Made by a program: the position numbers and the translations under genes. Positions 1 through 5,036 of a stretch of 6,151 bases of DNA are shown here, piece after piece. The notes under the pieces were generated by a model. The model worked only from the letters and a program-made list of their open reading frames with translations. It ran no database searches and was not told the DNA's origin. The stretch lies in the NCBI GenBank assembly GCA_002315255.1, contig DCGM01000060.1, positions 1-6,151 of the forward strand. Direction: 5' to 3'. The stretch comes from Lachnospiraceae bacterium UBA1778. Its GTDB lineage: Bacteria; Bacillota; Clostridia; Lachnospirales; Lachnospiraceae. The stretch's first letter is position 1, and every line of letters starts with the position of its first letter.

Positions 1-111
1 GCACACGTTGAAATGATGGGTCTCATCGGCATGGGCAATAACCCGATGGTCGGTGCAACCGTTGCAGTCGCAGTTTCTGTCGAAGAAGCTCATAAGGCTG
101 GAAAGTTCTGA
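1..111 (+). CDS. C-terminal end of an unidentified protein (5' truncated by window edge)
   Basis: Frame 1 is open from the first base to a TGA at 109-111 and gives 36 residues ending in EEAHKAGKF. The visible part has a Gly/Met-rich stretch (MMGLIGMGNNPMVGAT) followed by a small hydrophobic segment (VAVAVSV) and a short charged tail. Codons are of the kind favoured in well-expressed genes (GTT, GCA, GGT, GAA, ATC), and an intrinsic terminator follows 52 nt downstream, so this is a genuine gene end rather than a chance frame. I do not recognise the family. The hydrophobic piece is too short and too Gly/Ala-rich to call a membrane helix with confidence. It may be the end of a soluble metabolic enzyme, but no function can be assigned from this fragment. 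Confidence 0.7.
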   Translation, partial: AHVEMMGLIGMGNNPMVGATVAVAVSVEEAHKAGKF

Positions 112-163
112 GATTGAAATTCTCATATAGATTTTCGGTCACATAGATCGAATCGTGAGAAAA

Positions 164-195
164 CCCTCTGGCGGAAACGTCAGAGGGCTTTCTTT
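164..195 (+). terminator. Intrinsic terminator with GAAA tetraloop
   Basis: A ten-pair stem, CCCTCTGGCG (164-173) with CGTCAGAGGG (178-187), contains one G-T pair and closes on a GAAA loop (174-177), a stable GNRA tetraloop. It is followed by the T-rich tail CTTTCTTT. It lies 52 nt after the stop of the partial gene at 1-111 and is best read as that gene's rho-independent terminator, isolating it from the TM2 gene. Confidence 0.92.
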
Positions 196-237
196 ATGTT
201 ACACGAGGCTAAGAAGAGGGAGTACTGGCTTTTTTGC

Positions 238-263
238 TTGACAACCGCTATAATAATTATTAT
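238..263 (+). promoter_or_regulatory. Candidate promoter region of the zinc-ribbon/TM2 gene
   Basis: A perfect TTGACA lies at 238-243, and the following stretch is strongly AT-rich, with TATAAT at 249-254 and TATTAT at 258-263. Spacing is imperfect: TATAAT is only 5 nt after TTGACA, and TATTAT is 14 nt after it, against an ideal of about 17. TATAAT could instead pair with a poor -35 around 226-231 (TGGCTT) at 17 nt. The position, just after a terminator and upstream of the gene at 308, makes a promoter here likely, but the exact elements are uncertain. Confidence 0.45.
250..263. repeat. Perfect 14-bp AT palindrome overlapping the putative promoter
   Basis: ATAATAATTATTAT is a perfect inverted repeat with no spacer, and it sits on the likely -10 region. 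A further ATTATCATT follows at 272-280, which on the opposite strand reads AATGATAAT. The cluster resembles hexamers found in Fur-type operators (GATAAT/ATTATC), but the classical three-hexamer arrangement is not present. It may be an operator, or simply an AT-rich melting region. Confidence 0.4.
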
Positions 264-307
264 CTGTAGTCATTATCATTGCAGGTTATCTCAGAAGGGA
301 GAACACA

Positions 308-655
308 ATGGAAGAAAAGTTTTGTAAGTTTTGCGGGGAGAAAATTCCGGCGGATGCAGTCATCTGCACGCATTGCGGACGTCAGGTAGAAGAACTGAAG
401 GTCGAACAGCCGAATATTGTGATTAATAATGCGAATACCAATGTGAACCAGAATAATCTGGCCGGCGGCCGTGCAAAGAACAAGTGGGTGGCATTTTTTC
501 TTTGCCTTTTCTTGGGCCTCATTGGCGGACACAAATTCTATGAAGAAAAGATAGGAATGGGGATTTTATATTTCTTTACTTTGGGCCTTTTCGGAATTGG
601 TTCGCTTATCGATCTGATTATTATACTGACGAAACCGGAAACGTATTACGTGTAA
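308..655 (+). CDS. Zinc-ribbon and TM2-domain membrane protein
   Basis: The 115-residue product has three parts. Residues 6-23 form a compact zinc ribbon with cysteines C6, C9, C20 and C23 (FCKFCG and ICTHCG). Residues 36-50 are an Asn-rich flexible linker. Residues 60-110 form a TM2 domain: helix one about 60-74, the turn GGHKFYEEK, then helix two about 82-107 ending in IDLIIIL. This ribbon-linker-TM2 layout is common in Firmicutes and has no established biochemical role; a membrane-bound adaptor or sensor is only a guess. The start is supported by GGGAG at 297-301, six bases before ATG. The gene is probably monocistronic, flanked by a terminator on each side. It is visibly richer in A+T than the cluster to its right, which is usual for small hydrophobic Lys/Asn-rich proteins and not by itself a sign of transfer. 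Confidence 0.9.
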   Translation: MEEKFCKFCGEKIPADAVICTHCGRQVEELKVEQPNIVINNANTNVNQNNLAGGRAKNKWVAFFLCLFLGLIGGHKFYEEKIGMGILYFFTLGLFGIGSLIDLIIILTKPETYYV

Positions 656-693
656 GAATCCATAGTTTTGAGAGAACTTCGAGTTTAAAGACA

Positions 694-755
694 AACCGAG
701 AGCCATGGGGCGGACTTGTTATCAGTCATCCCTGATGGCTCTCGGTTATTTTATG
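694..755 (+). terminator. Strong hairpin terminator between convergent genes, probably bidirectional
   Basis: A perfect 13-bp stem pairs AACCGAGAGCCAT (694-706) with ATGGCTCTCGGTT (735-747). A 28-nt loop separates the arms and can add about four pairs (GGGG at 707-710 with CCCT at 730-733, one bulge). The forward tail is ATTTTATG. Read on the reverse strand, the hairpin is followed by the T-rich TGTCTTTAAA, so it could also stop transcription from the reverse gene ending at 817. It starts 38 nt past the TM2 gene stop. Confidence 0.85.
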
Positions 756-782
756 CTATTTGAAAGATTCTACGGAAAGATA

Positions 783-813
783 TGGTTACACGACAGAATT
801 CATATCGTAACCA
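783..813 (-). repeat. Small inverted repeat just past the nucleosidase stop codon
   Basis: TGGTTAC (783-789) and GTAACCA (807-813) form a seven-pair stem with a 17-nt loop, beginning four bases after the reverse-strand stop. On the reverse strand it is followed by TATCTTTCC, only weakly T-rich. It could be a weak terminator or 3'-end stabiliser for the nucleosidase mRNA, with the stronger hairpin at 694-747 acting as backup. Confidence 0.35.
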
Positions 814-816
814 AAA

Positions 817-1494
817 TTATAACGCGACTAAGATCTCTTTCAACAGATTAAACGCCTTCTCTGCGCTTTTCGTCACGTTCGTGTTAAAGTCGCCGCCGTC
901 TCCTGCAAACGTATCGCTGATACATTTCACGGAGAGGAATTTAACGCCGTTCTTCCAGGCGGTACGCGCGATCGCCGCGCATTCCATATCGCAGATATCC
1001 GCATGTTCTTCTGTGTTCATGCGGATTTTTAATTCGCGGTCCTCGACGAACCGGTCGCCGCTGCAGTCGGTCGCTTCCTTTAAGTCCGGGCGGATTCTCT
1101 TTGCGAGCGAAATAAGCTCGTCATCGAGATAAATATACTCGTCCTCAAACTCTTCGTACTGATGTTTTTTTACCGGATCGATCGGGCTGACATCGTAATC
1201 GTAGTTTAACGTGCGCCGTACGACGAAGAGGTCATCTACCTTCAGCGACGGCTCTAATGCGCCGGTGACGCCGTAATTTAAGATGACTTCGACCTGGAAC
1301 GAGCTGATCAGAAACTGTGTGGCCGCAGCCGCATCGATGAGCCCGTAGCCCGAGCGGACGATGAAGACTTCATTGCCGTTCACGGACGTCTTATAGTAGT
1401 CATAGTTCCCGAGTTTTAAGGCTTCCACCTCAAAATCGCTGTCGAGGAAGGACTTGATTTCACGCACGATGGCGATTACAATACCGATTTTCAT
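817..1494 (-). CDS. MTA/SAH nucleosidase-family protein (Pfs-like)
   Basis: This 225-residue protein matches the size of 5'-methylthioadenosine/S-adenosylhomocysteine nucleosidases of the PNP_UDP_1 superfamily. These cytosolic enzymes hydrolyse the glycosidic bond of MTA and SAH to release adenine, in SAM salvage and on the route to AI-2. Visible landmarks are E12 in AIVREI, at the position of the E. coli catalytic-site Glu12; the Gly-rich SGYGLIDAAAATQ at 48-60; NYGVTGAL at 73-80; CSGDRF at 144-149; DMECAAIA at 169-176 with ribose-binding M170/E171; and ISD at 192-194 with the purine-protonating D194. NYGVTGAL replaces the usual NTGSAGG, so exact substrate preference is less certain, and another nucleosidase or phosphorylase of the superfamily remains possible. 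ATG is supported by AAAGGAGT (reverse of 1503-1510), eight bases upstream. It stands alone, with no methionine-cycle gene adjacent. Confidence 0.82.
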   Translation of the reverse strand: MKIGIVIAIVREIKSFLDSDFEVEALKLGNYDYYKTSVNGNEVFIVRSGYGLIDAAAATQFLISSFQVEVILNYGVTGALEPSLKVDDLFVVRRTLNYDYDVSPIDPVKKHQYEEFEDEYIYLDDELISLAKRIRPDLKEATDCSGDRFVEDRELKIRMNTEEHADICDMECAAIARTAWKNGVKFLSVKCISDTFAGDGGDFNTNVTKSAEKAFNLLKEILVAL

Positions 1495-1524
1495 AAATAC
1501 TTACTCCTTTGATGTTCTTCTAGT

Positions 1525-1553
1525 AGGATACCATATTATCCGCCTCTCTTCAA
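1525..1553 (-). promoter_or_regulatory. Candidate promoter of the nucleosidase gene
   Basis: On the reverse strand a TTGAAG (-35, positions 1553-1548) is followed after 17 nt by TATCCT (-10, positions 1530-1525). Each hexamer matches the sigma-A consensus at four of six positions. It lies about 30 nt upstream of the start codon. The match is modest and a different element, such as GATAAT slightly upstream, could be used instead. Confidence 0.35.
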
Positions 1554-1561
1554 TCCGCAAT

Positions 1562-1606
1562 TCATCGTTCGAATGGTTCGGCAGAGTCATCGAGAAGTTC
1601 GGCAGA
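1562..1606. repeat. Paired direct repeat in the divergent intergenic region
   Basis: The 10-mer GTTCGGCAGA occurs at 1576-1585 and 1597-1606, exactly 21 bp apart, about two helical turns. Each copy is preceded by TCATCG (1562-1567 and 1587-1592). A further GTTC at 1618 continues the 21-bp phase and another lies at 1567. The region is between the two divergent genes and codes for nothing obvious. It could bind a regulator on one face of the helix, or be a degenerate tandem duplication. Confidence 0.5.
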
Positions 1607-1647
1607 TCCGTTGAAAGGTTCAGTTAGATTTCATTGCGTTTCCGAAT

Positions 1648-1667
1648 AAAGTATTGTAAAATACTTT
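1648..1667. repeat. 20-bp inverted repeat upstream of the HAD-acyltransferase operon
   Basis: AAAGTATT (1648-1655) and AATACTTT (1660-1667) form a perfect eight-base inverted repeat around a GTAA spacer. It overlaps the best -35 candidate for the rightward operon. Its symmetry and position suit a dimeric repressor's operator, though an AT-rich hairpin in the leader cannot be excluded. No specific regulator can be named. Confidence 0.45.
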
Positions 1668-1684
1668 TAATATTGGATTATTAT
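1654..1684 (+). promoter_or_regulatory. Candidate promoter of the HAD-plsC-ridA-pepT cluster
   Basis: TTGTAA (1654-1659) could act as a -35 and TATTAT (1679-1684) as a -10, but the spacer is 19 nt, longer than ideal. The neighbourhood is the most AT-rich part of the intergenic region, and no other promoter is visible within the cluster to the right. The call is based mainly on location. Confidence 0.35.
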
Positions 1685-1713
1685 GCGCAGAGATCCGCAA
1701 AGGAGCTTGCGCT

Positions 1714-1720
1714 AAAGGAG
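1714..1720 (+). promoter_or_regulatory. Ribosome binding site that fixes the TTG start of the HAD gene
   Basis: AAAGGAG lies eight bases before the TTG at 1729-1731 and supports that codon as the start, since no ATG occurs at a suitable distance. A second identical AAAGGAG occurs at 1699-1705. The upstream copy lies inside a small possible hairpin, GCGCA (1685-1689) with TGCGC (1708-1712). Confidence 0.7.
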
Positions 1721-1728
1721 TTTTTACT

Positions 1729-2553
1729 TTGAACGATATTAAGATTATTGCGCTCGACCTCGATGGGACGCTGCTCACGACCGACAAGCGTGTTTCGGAA
1801 CGGAACTATCGTGCTTTGGAGCGCGCTGCTGAAAAAGGGATCGAAATCGTGCCGACGACAGGCCGTTTCTATGTGGCCATGCCGGAGATTGTCCGGAATA
1901 TGCCGTTTGTAAATTATGTCATCACGATTAACGGCGCATCGGTTTATGACGTCCGGAATCAGAAGAGCCTCGCGGCGATCGAAATCCCGTATGAGGAAGC
2001 TATCGCAGTCCTCGCTTACCTCGACGGCTACGATGTCCTCTACGACTGCTATCAGGATAATTTCGGCTGGATGACCGCGTCGATGCGCGACCGCGCGGCC
2101 GAGTATGTCAATGTGCCGTATTTCTTACAGATGGTGCGGGATTTCCGTCATCCGGTGCCCGAGCTGAAAGCGTATCTTCGCGAGAAGAAGATGGATGTGC
2201 AGAAGCTCATTGCCTTTATGAAGGATATGGATTTAAAGCAGGAGCTTATGAAGAACCTGAACCTGATTTTTAAGGATCTCGTACTGACGAGCTCGATCAG
2301 CGGAAACATTGAAATCAACCATGTGCTCGCCAATAAGGGCGCTGCGCTTCATAAGCTGGCCGACTGCCTGTCGGTCGATATTTCGCAGACGATGTCGTTT
2401 GGCGACGGTTCCAATGACCTGCCGATGATCGTGGAGGCCGGTGTCGGTGTCGCGATGAAGAATGCGTGCCCAGAGATTTTAGCGGCAGCGGACCGCGTGA
2501 CCGGAACGAATGACGAAGACGGCGTCGCGCAGGTGATAGAAGAACTGCTGTAA
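1729..2553 (+). CDS. Cof-type HAD-IIB family phosphatase
   Basis: The 274-residue product has every signature of Cof/YidA-type haloacid dehalogenase phosphatases, cytosolic Mg-dependent enzymes acting on small phosphorylated metabolites such as sugar phosphates or FMN. Motif I is ALDLDGTLL, with nucleophile D10 and acid/base D12. Motif II is PTTGR (42-46), motif III is K203 in NKGAAL, and motif IV is FGDGSNDLPMI (224-234), with metal-binding D226 and D230. The region between about 85 and 195 is the type IIB cap that sets substrate choice. Length is normal for the family. Start is TTG at 1729, right before motif I, with AAAGGAG eight bases upstream. It opens the rightward cluster, 18 nt before a PlsC-like acyltransferase. 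A role on a lipid precursor is suggested only by context; the substrate cannot be read from sequence. Confidence 0.93.
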   Translation: MNDIKIIALDLDGTLLTTDKRVSERNYRALERAAEKGIEIVPTTGRFYVAMPEIVRNMPFVNYVITINGASVYDVRNQKSLAAIEIPYEEAIAVLAYLDGYDVLYDCYQDNFGWMTASMRDRAAEYVNVPYFLQMVRDFRHPVPELKAYLREKKMDVQKLIAFMKDMDLKQELMKNLNLIFKDLVLTSSISGNIEINHVLANKGAALHKLADCLSVDISQTMSFGDGSNDLPMIVEAGVGVAMKNACPEILAAADRVTGTNDEDGVAQVIEELL

Positions 2554-2571
2554 GGAAAAAGGGGAAATCAG

Positions 2572-3384
2572 ATGATAGTATTAGAAATTCTCGGCTGGGC
2601 AGTAGGCGGCGTTGTGGGGCTTTTGTTCCTCTTCCTGCTGTTTACGTGCTTCTGCTCCCTCTTTATCAATCCGAAAAAGAAATATGAAAAAGACAGTCCG
2701 TTCTTCCGCGGGCTCTATGAGATCTGGATTGTTATCGTGATGATCGTCTGCCGCGTCAAGGTTGTGACGAAGGGCTTTGAAATGATTCCGGAGGGCCGGT
2801 ATCTGATCGTCGCGAACCACTGCTCCAACTTTGACCCGCTCGTCATCTATCGCGTCCTTCCGAAGCGACAGCTTGCGTTCGTGTCGAAAGAGTCGAATCT
2901 GAAGATTCCGTTCTTCGGGCGCATTGCGTGGCGGTGCGGCTGCCTTCCGATTAACCGCGAGGATCCTCGCGAAGCGCTCCGCACAATCAATGAAGCGGTC
3001 GCGCGGATGAAGGACGACAGTTTTTCCTACGGGATTTATCCGGAGGGAACGAGAAACCGGACCGATGCGACGCTCCTTCCGTTCCGCCCCGGCGCCTTCA
3101 AAATCGCGCAGTATGCGGGAACTCCGATCGTCGTTATGGTCGAAAAGCATACGAAGGATGTAGTGAAGAATTGGCCGTTCCGGCGGACGGTCATCGAGCT
3201 GGAAGTGCTGGAGGTCATCTCGAAAGAAGAGGCCGTGAAGGCTCACTCAGTCGAGATTTCTGCCCGGGTCGAGCAGGAACTCCGCGAGAGCCTCGAAAAC
3301 GAGAAGAATGCTGACAGTCCGGAAGCCGTAAAGAATCTTTCGACAAACGATAATCCCCCGACTGGAGAACCGAATGAAGATTAA
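2572..3384 (+). CDS. plsC: PlsC-like 1-acyl-sn-glycerol-3-phosphate acyltransferase
   Basis: Enzymes of this family acylate lysophosphatidic acid at sn-2 to make phosphatidic acid at the inner face of the membrane. The 270-residue protein has an N-terminal membrane helix (about 8-31), a second hydrophobic stretch at 50-60, then the acyltransferase motifs in order. These are NHCSNFD (82-88), with the catalytic HX4D pair H83 and D88; FVSKESNLKIPFFG (103-116); CLPINRED (124-131); YPEGTRNR (156-163), the phosphate-binding block; and GTPIVVM (183-189). The C-terminal tail from about 240 is charged, Asn/Pro-rich and probably disordered. ATG has AAAAGGGG seven bases upstream. The 3' end overlaps the next acyltransferase by 11 nt, implying translational coupling. 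The plsC symbol is by family; another lysophospholipid acceptor is possible because a second paralogue follows. Confidence 0.9.
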   Translation: MIVLEILGWAVGGVVGLLFLFLLFTCFCSLFINPKKKYEKDSPFFRGLYEIWIVIVMIVCRVKVVTKGFEMIPEGRYLIVANHCSNFDPLVIYRVLPKRQLAFVSKESNLKIPFFGRIAWRCGCLPINREDPREALRTINEAVARMKDDSFSYGIYPEGTRNRTDATLLPFRPGAFKIAQYAGTPIVVMVEKHTKDVVKNWPFRRTVIELEVLEVISKEEAVKAHSVEISARVEQELRESLENEKNADSPEAVKNLSTNDNPPTGEPNED

Positions 3385-4669
3385 AACGACAGTCAAACCG
3401 TATCGCGAAGTGATGGCGCTGCCGCGCCCGAACCATAAGCTTCCGCATAAGCCGAGCCGGATTCTTGCAGGTATTATACGCCTGGTGGGGGCTGGCGACT
3501 TAAAGGATGTGAATTTCTCTTATACGGAGAAGGATATGGAAAAGGCCGGCGACGGACCGTGGCTGATCCTGATGAACCATTCGAGTTTTTTAGACCTTGA
3601 AATGGCAGCCGTCATGCTGAAAGGGCGGCCGTATAATATCGTCTGCACCTCCGACGGGCTCGTCGGAAAGGAAGCGCTGATGCGGCAAATCGGCTGCATC
3701 CCGACGCAGAAATTTGTGACGGACATCGGCCTGATCGGCGATCTGAAATATGCGCTTCAGACGAATAAGAACAGCGTTCTCATGTATCCGGAAGCGAGCT
3801 ATTCCTTTGACGGAACAGCCACGCCGCTCCCGCGGAAGATGGGAATCCTCTTTAAAGGGCTGAAGGTTCCGATCGTGATGATTACCACCTACGGCTCATT
3901 TACGCGCGACCCTTTGTACAATAACCTCCAGAAACGGAAGGTGACGGCGAGCGCGACGATAGAATGTTTATTTAGCGTTGACGAAGTCGCGGAGAAGAGC
4001 GTGGCGGAGATTGACGAGCTGCTGGACCGCGCATTCTCCTTCGACTATTTCAAATGGCAGAAAGAGAACAGGATCGAGGTTCACGAGCCGTTCCGTGCGG
4101 ACGGGCTGAACCGGATTCTTTATAAATGCCCGGATTGCGGGAAGGAAGGCGAAACCGAAGGAAGGGGCATTGGCTTCGTCTGCCGGAACTGCGGAAAGAA
4201 ATATACGCTGAACCCGCTCGGACAGCTCGAAGCGGAAGAAGGTCCGACGGCGTTTTCCCATATACCGGACTGGTATGCATGGGAGCGCTCCGCAGTGCGC
4301 GAGGAGATCCTTTCCGACCGGTATGCGTTAGAAACGGAAGTCGATATCGGCCTCGTCGTCGATTTTAAGGCGGTTTATATGGTCGGAAGCGGCGTTTTAA
4401 AGCATGGAAAGGACGGCTTCGTCCTGGACGGCTGTGACGGCGAGCTTCACTACGAACAGCCGGTCAGCGCGACATACAGCATTTATTCCGACTATTTCTG
4501 GTATGAAATTGGAGATGTCATCTGCATTGGCAATCAGGACTGCCTCTACTACTGCTTCCCGAAGCAGAAGGATATCGTCGCGAAGGCGAGGATTGCGGCA
4601 GAGGAGCTCTATAAGATTGCCAGAGAAAATAAAGCGAAACTGAGAAGGAGAAAAGAGTTATGCGAGTAA
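3374..4669 (+). CDS. Atypical PlsC-like acyltransferase with zinc ribbon and C-terminal extension
   Basis: The first half of this 431-residue protein is a lysophospholipid acyltransferase-type domain. It shows LMNHSSFLD with HX4D residues H69 and D74, then MYPEASYSFDG (137-147) at the place of the usual PEGTRS block, and KVPIVMITTYG (164-174). No N-terminal membrane helix is evident. After a linker comes a zinc ribbon with cysteines C252, C255, C270 and C273 (KCPDCG, VCRNCG). It is followed by an Asp/Tyr-rich region of about 130 residues that I do not recognise, and a basic tail (KAKLRRRKELCE). PEAS replaces the Gly-Thr of PEGT, so the acceptor may differ from lysophosphatidic acid. GGAG lies six bases before the ATG. 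The gene overlaps plsC upstream by 11 nt and ridA downstream by 10 nt. Acyltransferase fold is confident; reaction and ribbon role are not. Confidence 0.82.
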   Translation: MKIKTTVKPYREVMALPRPNHKLPHKPSRILAGIIRLVGAGDLKDVNFSYTEKDMEKAGDGPWLILMNHSSFLDLEMAAVMLKGRPYNIVCTSDGLVGKEALMRQIGCIPTQKFVTDIGLIGDLKYALQTNKNSVLMYPEASYSFDGTATPLPRKMGILFKGLKVPIVMITTYGSFTRDPLYNNLQKRKVTASATIECLFSVDEVAEKSVAEIDELLDRAFSFDYFKWQKENRIEVHEPFRADGLNRILYKCPDCGKEGETEGRGIGFVCRNCGKKYTLNPLGQLEAEEGPTAFSHIPDWYAWERSAVREEILSDRYALETEVDIGLVVDFKAVYMVGSGVLKHGKDGFVLDGCDGELHYEQPVSATYSIYSDYFWYEIGDVICIGNQDCLYYCFPKQKDIVAKARIAAEELYKIARENKAKLRRRKELCE

Positions 4670-5028
4670 TTGAGACGAAAAACGCACCCGGCGCGATCGG
4701 GCCGTATTCCCAGGCGTATGTGACCGGCGGCCTTTTATTTGTTTCAGGCCAGATTCCGGTGAATCCTGCGGACGGGACGATGGCGGCATCTATCGCGGAG
4801 CAGGCGGAGATGAGCTGTAAGAATGTCGGCGCTATTTTAGAAGCAGCCGGAACTTCCTTCGATAAAGTGGTCAAGACGACCTGTTTCCTTGCAGATATGG
4901 CCGATTTCGCCGCATTTAATGAGGTGTATGCGAAATACTTCATCTCAAAGCCGGCACGCGCCTGTGTGGCCGTTAAAACGCTTCCTAAGGGCGCTCTCTG
5001 CGAGATCGAAGCGATAGCAGAGGTTTAA
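4660..5028 (+). CDS. ridA: RidA family reactive intermediate/imine deaminase
   Basis: At 122 residues this is a normal-length member of the RidA/YjgF/UK114 family, trimeric cytosolic enzymes that hydrolyse 2-aminoacrylate and related enamine/imine by-products of PLP-dependent enzymes, protecting those enzymes from damage. Visible signatures are GAIGPYSQA (11-19) with Y16; LLFVSGQIPVNP (25-36); NVGAILEAAGTSFDKVVKTTCFL (55-77); and PARACVAVKTLPKGALCEIEAIA (98-120). R100 is the substrate carboxylate-binding arginine, C102 the conserved cysteine, and E115 the water-activating glutamate of the active archetype, so imine deaminase activity is expected. AAGGAG lies nine bases before the ATG, inside the end of the acyltransferase gene, which it overlaps by 10 nt. 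The overlap suggests coupled translation, though no direct link to lipid synthesis is known. Confidence 0.95.
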   Translation: MRVIETKNAPGAIGPYSQAYVTGGLLFVSGQIPVNPADGTMAASIAEQAEMSCKNVGAILEAAGTSFDKVVKTTCFLADMADFAAFNEVYAKYFISKPARACVAVKTLPKGALCEIEAIAEV

Positions 5029-5036
5029 CGATTAAT

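Noticed and set aside
260..532. Reverse-strand open frame of 90 codons over the TM2 gene
   Set aside because: It overlaps the zinc-ribbon/TM2 gene, whose CxxC pairs, TM2 motif and ribosome binding site are clear. The antisense product has no motif.
782..1132. Forward open frame of 116 codons across the nucleosidase gene
   Set aside because: It is antisense to a well-supported nucleosidase and starts in the intergenic hairpin area. The Ser/Phe-rich translation has no recognisable domain.
1575..1637. Possible CRISPR-like array in the divergent intergenic region
   Set aside because: Repeats are only 10 bp, with two good copies and an 11-bp gap. This is far too short and too few for a CRISPR array, and no cas gene is present.
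1707..1715. Possible mini leader ORF (TTG CGC TAA) after the first AAAGGAG
   Set aside because: The start codon is only one base after the Shine-Dalgarno motif, too close for efficient initiation, and the peptide would be two residues.
1495..1728. Riboswitch in the leader of the HAD-acyltransferase operon
   Set aside because: I see only short inverted repeats and no conserved aptamer core or terminator/antiterminator pair. The space between the likely promoter and the start is under 60 nt, too short for known large aptamers plus an expression platform.
2581..3246. Long reverse-strand open frame of 221 codons antisense to plsC
   Set aside because: It lies entirely within a gene with clear acyltransferase motifs, has a charged, His/Arg-rich composition typical of antisense shadows, and shows no family motif.
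4518..4943. Reverse-strand open frame of 141 codons across the acyltransferase/ridA junction
   Set aside because: It is antisense to conserved RidA coding sequence and to the acyltransferase C-terminus, and resembles no family.
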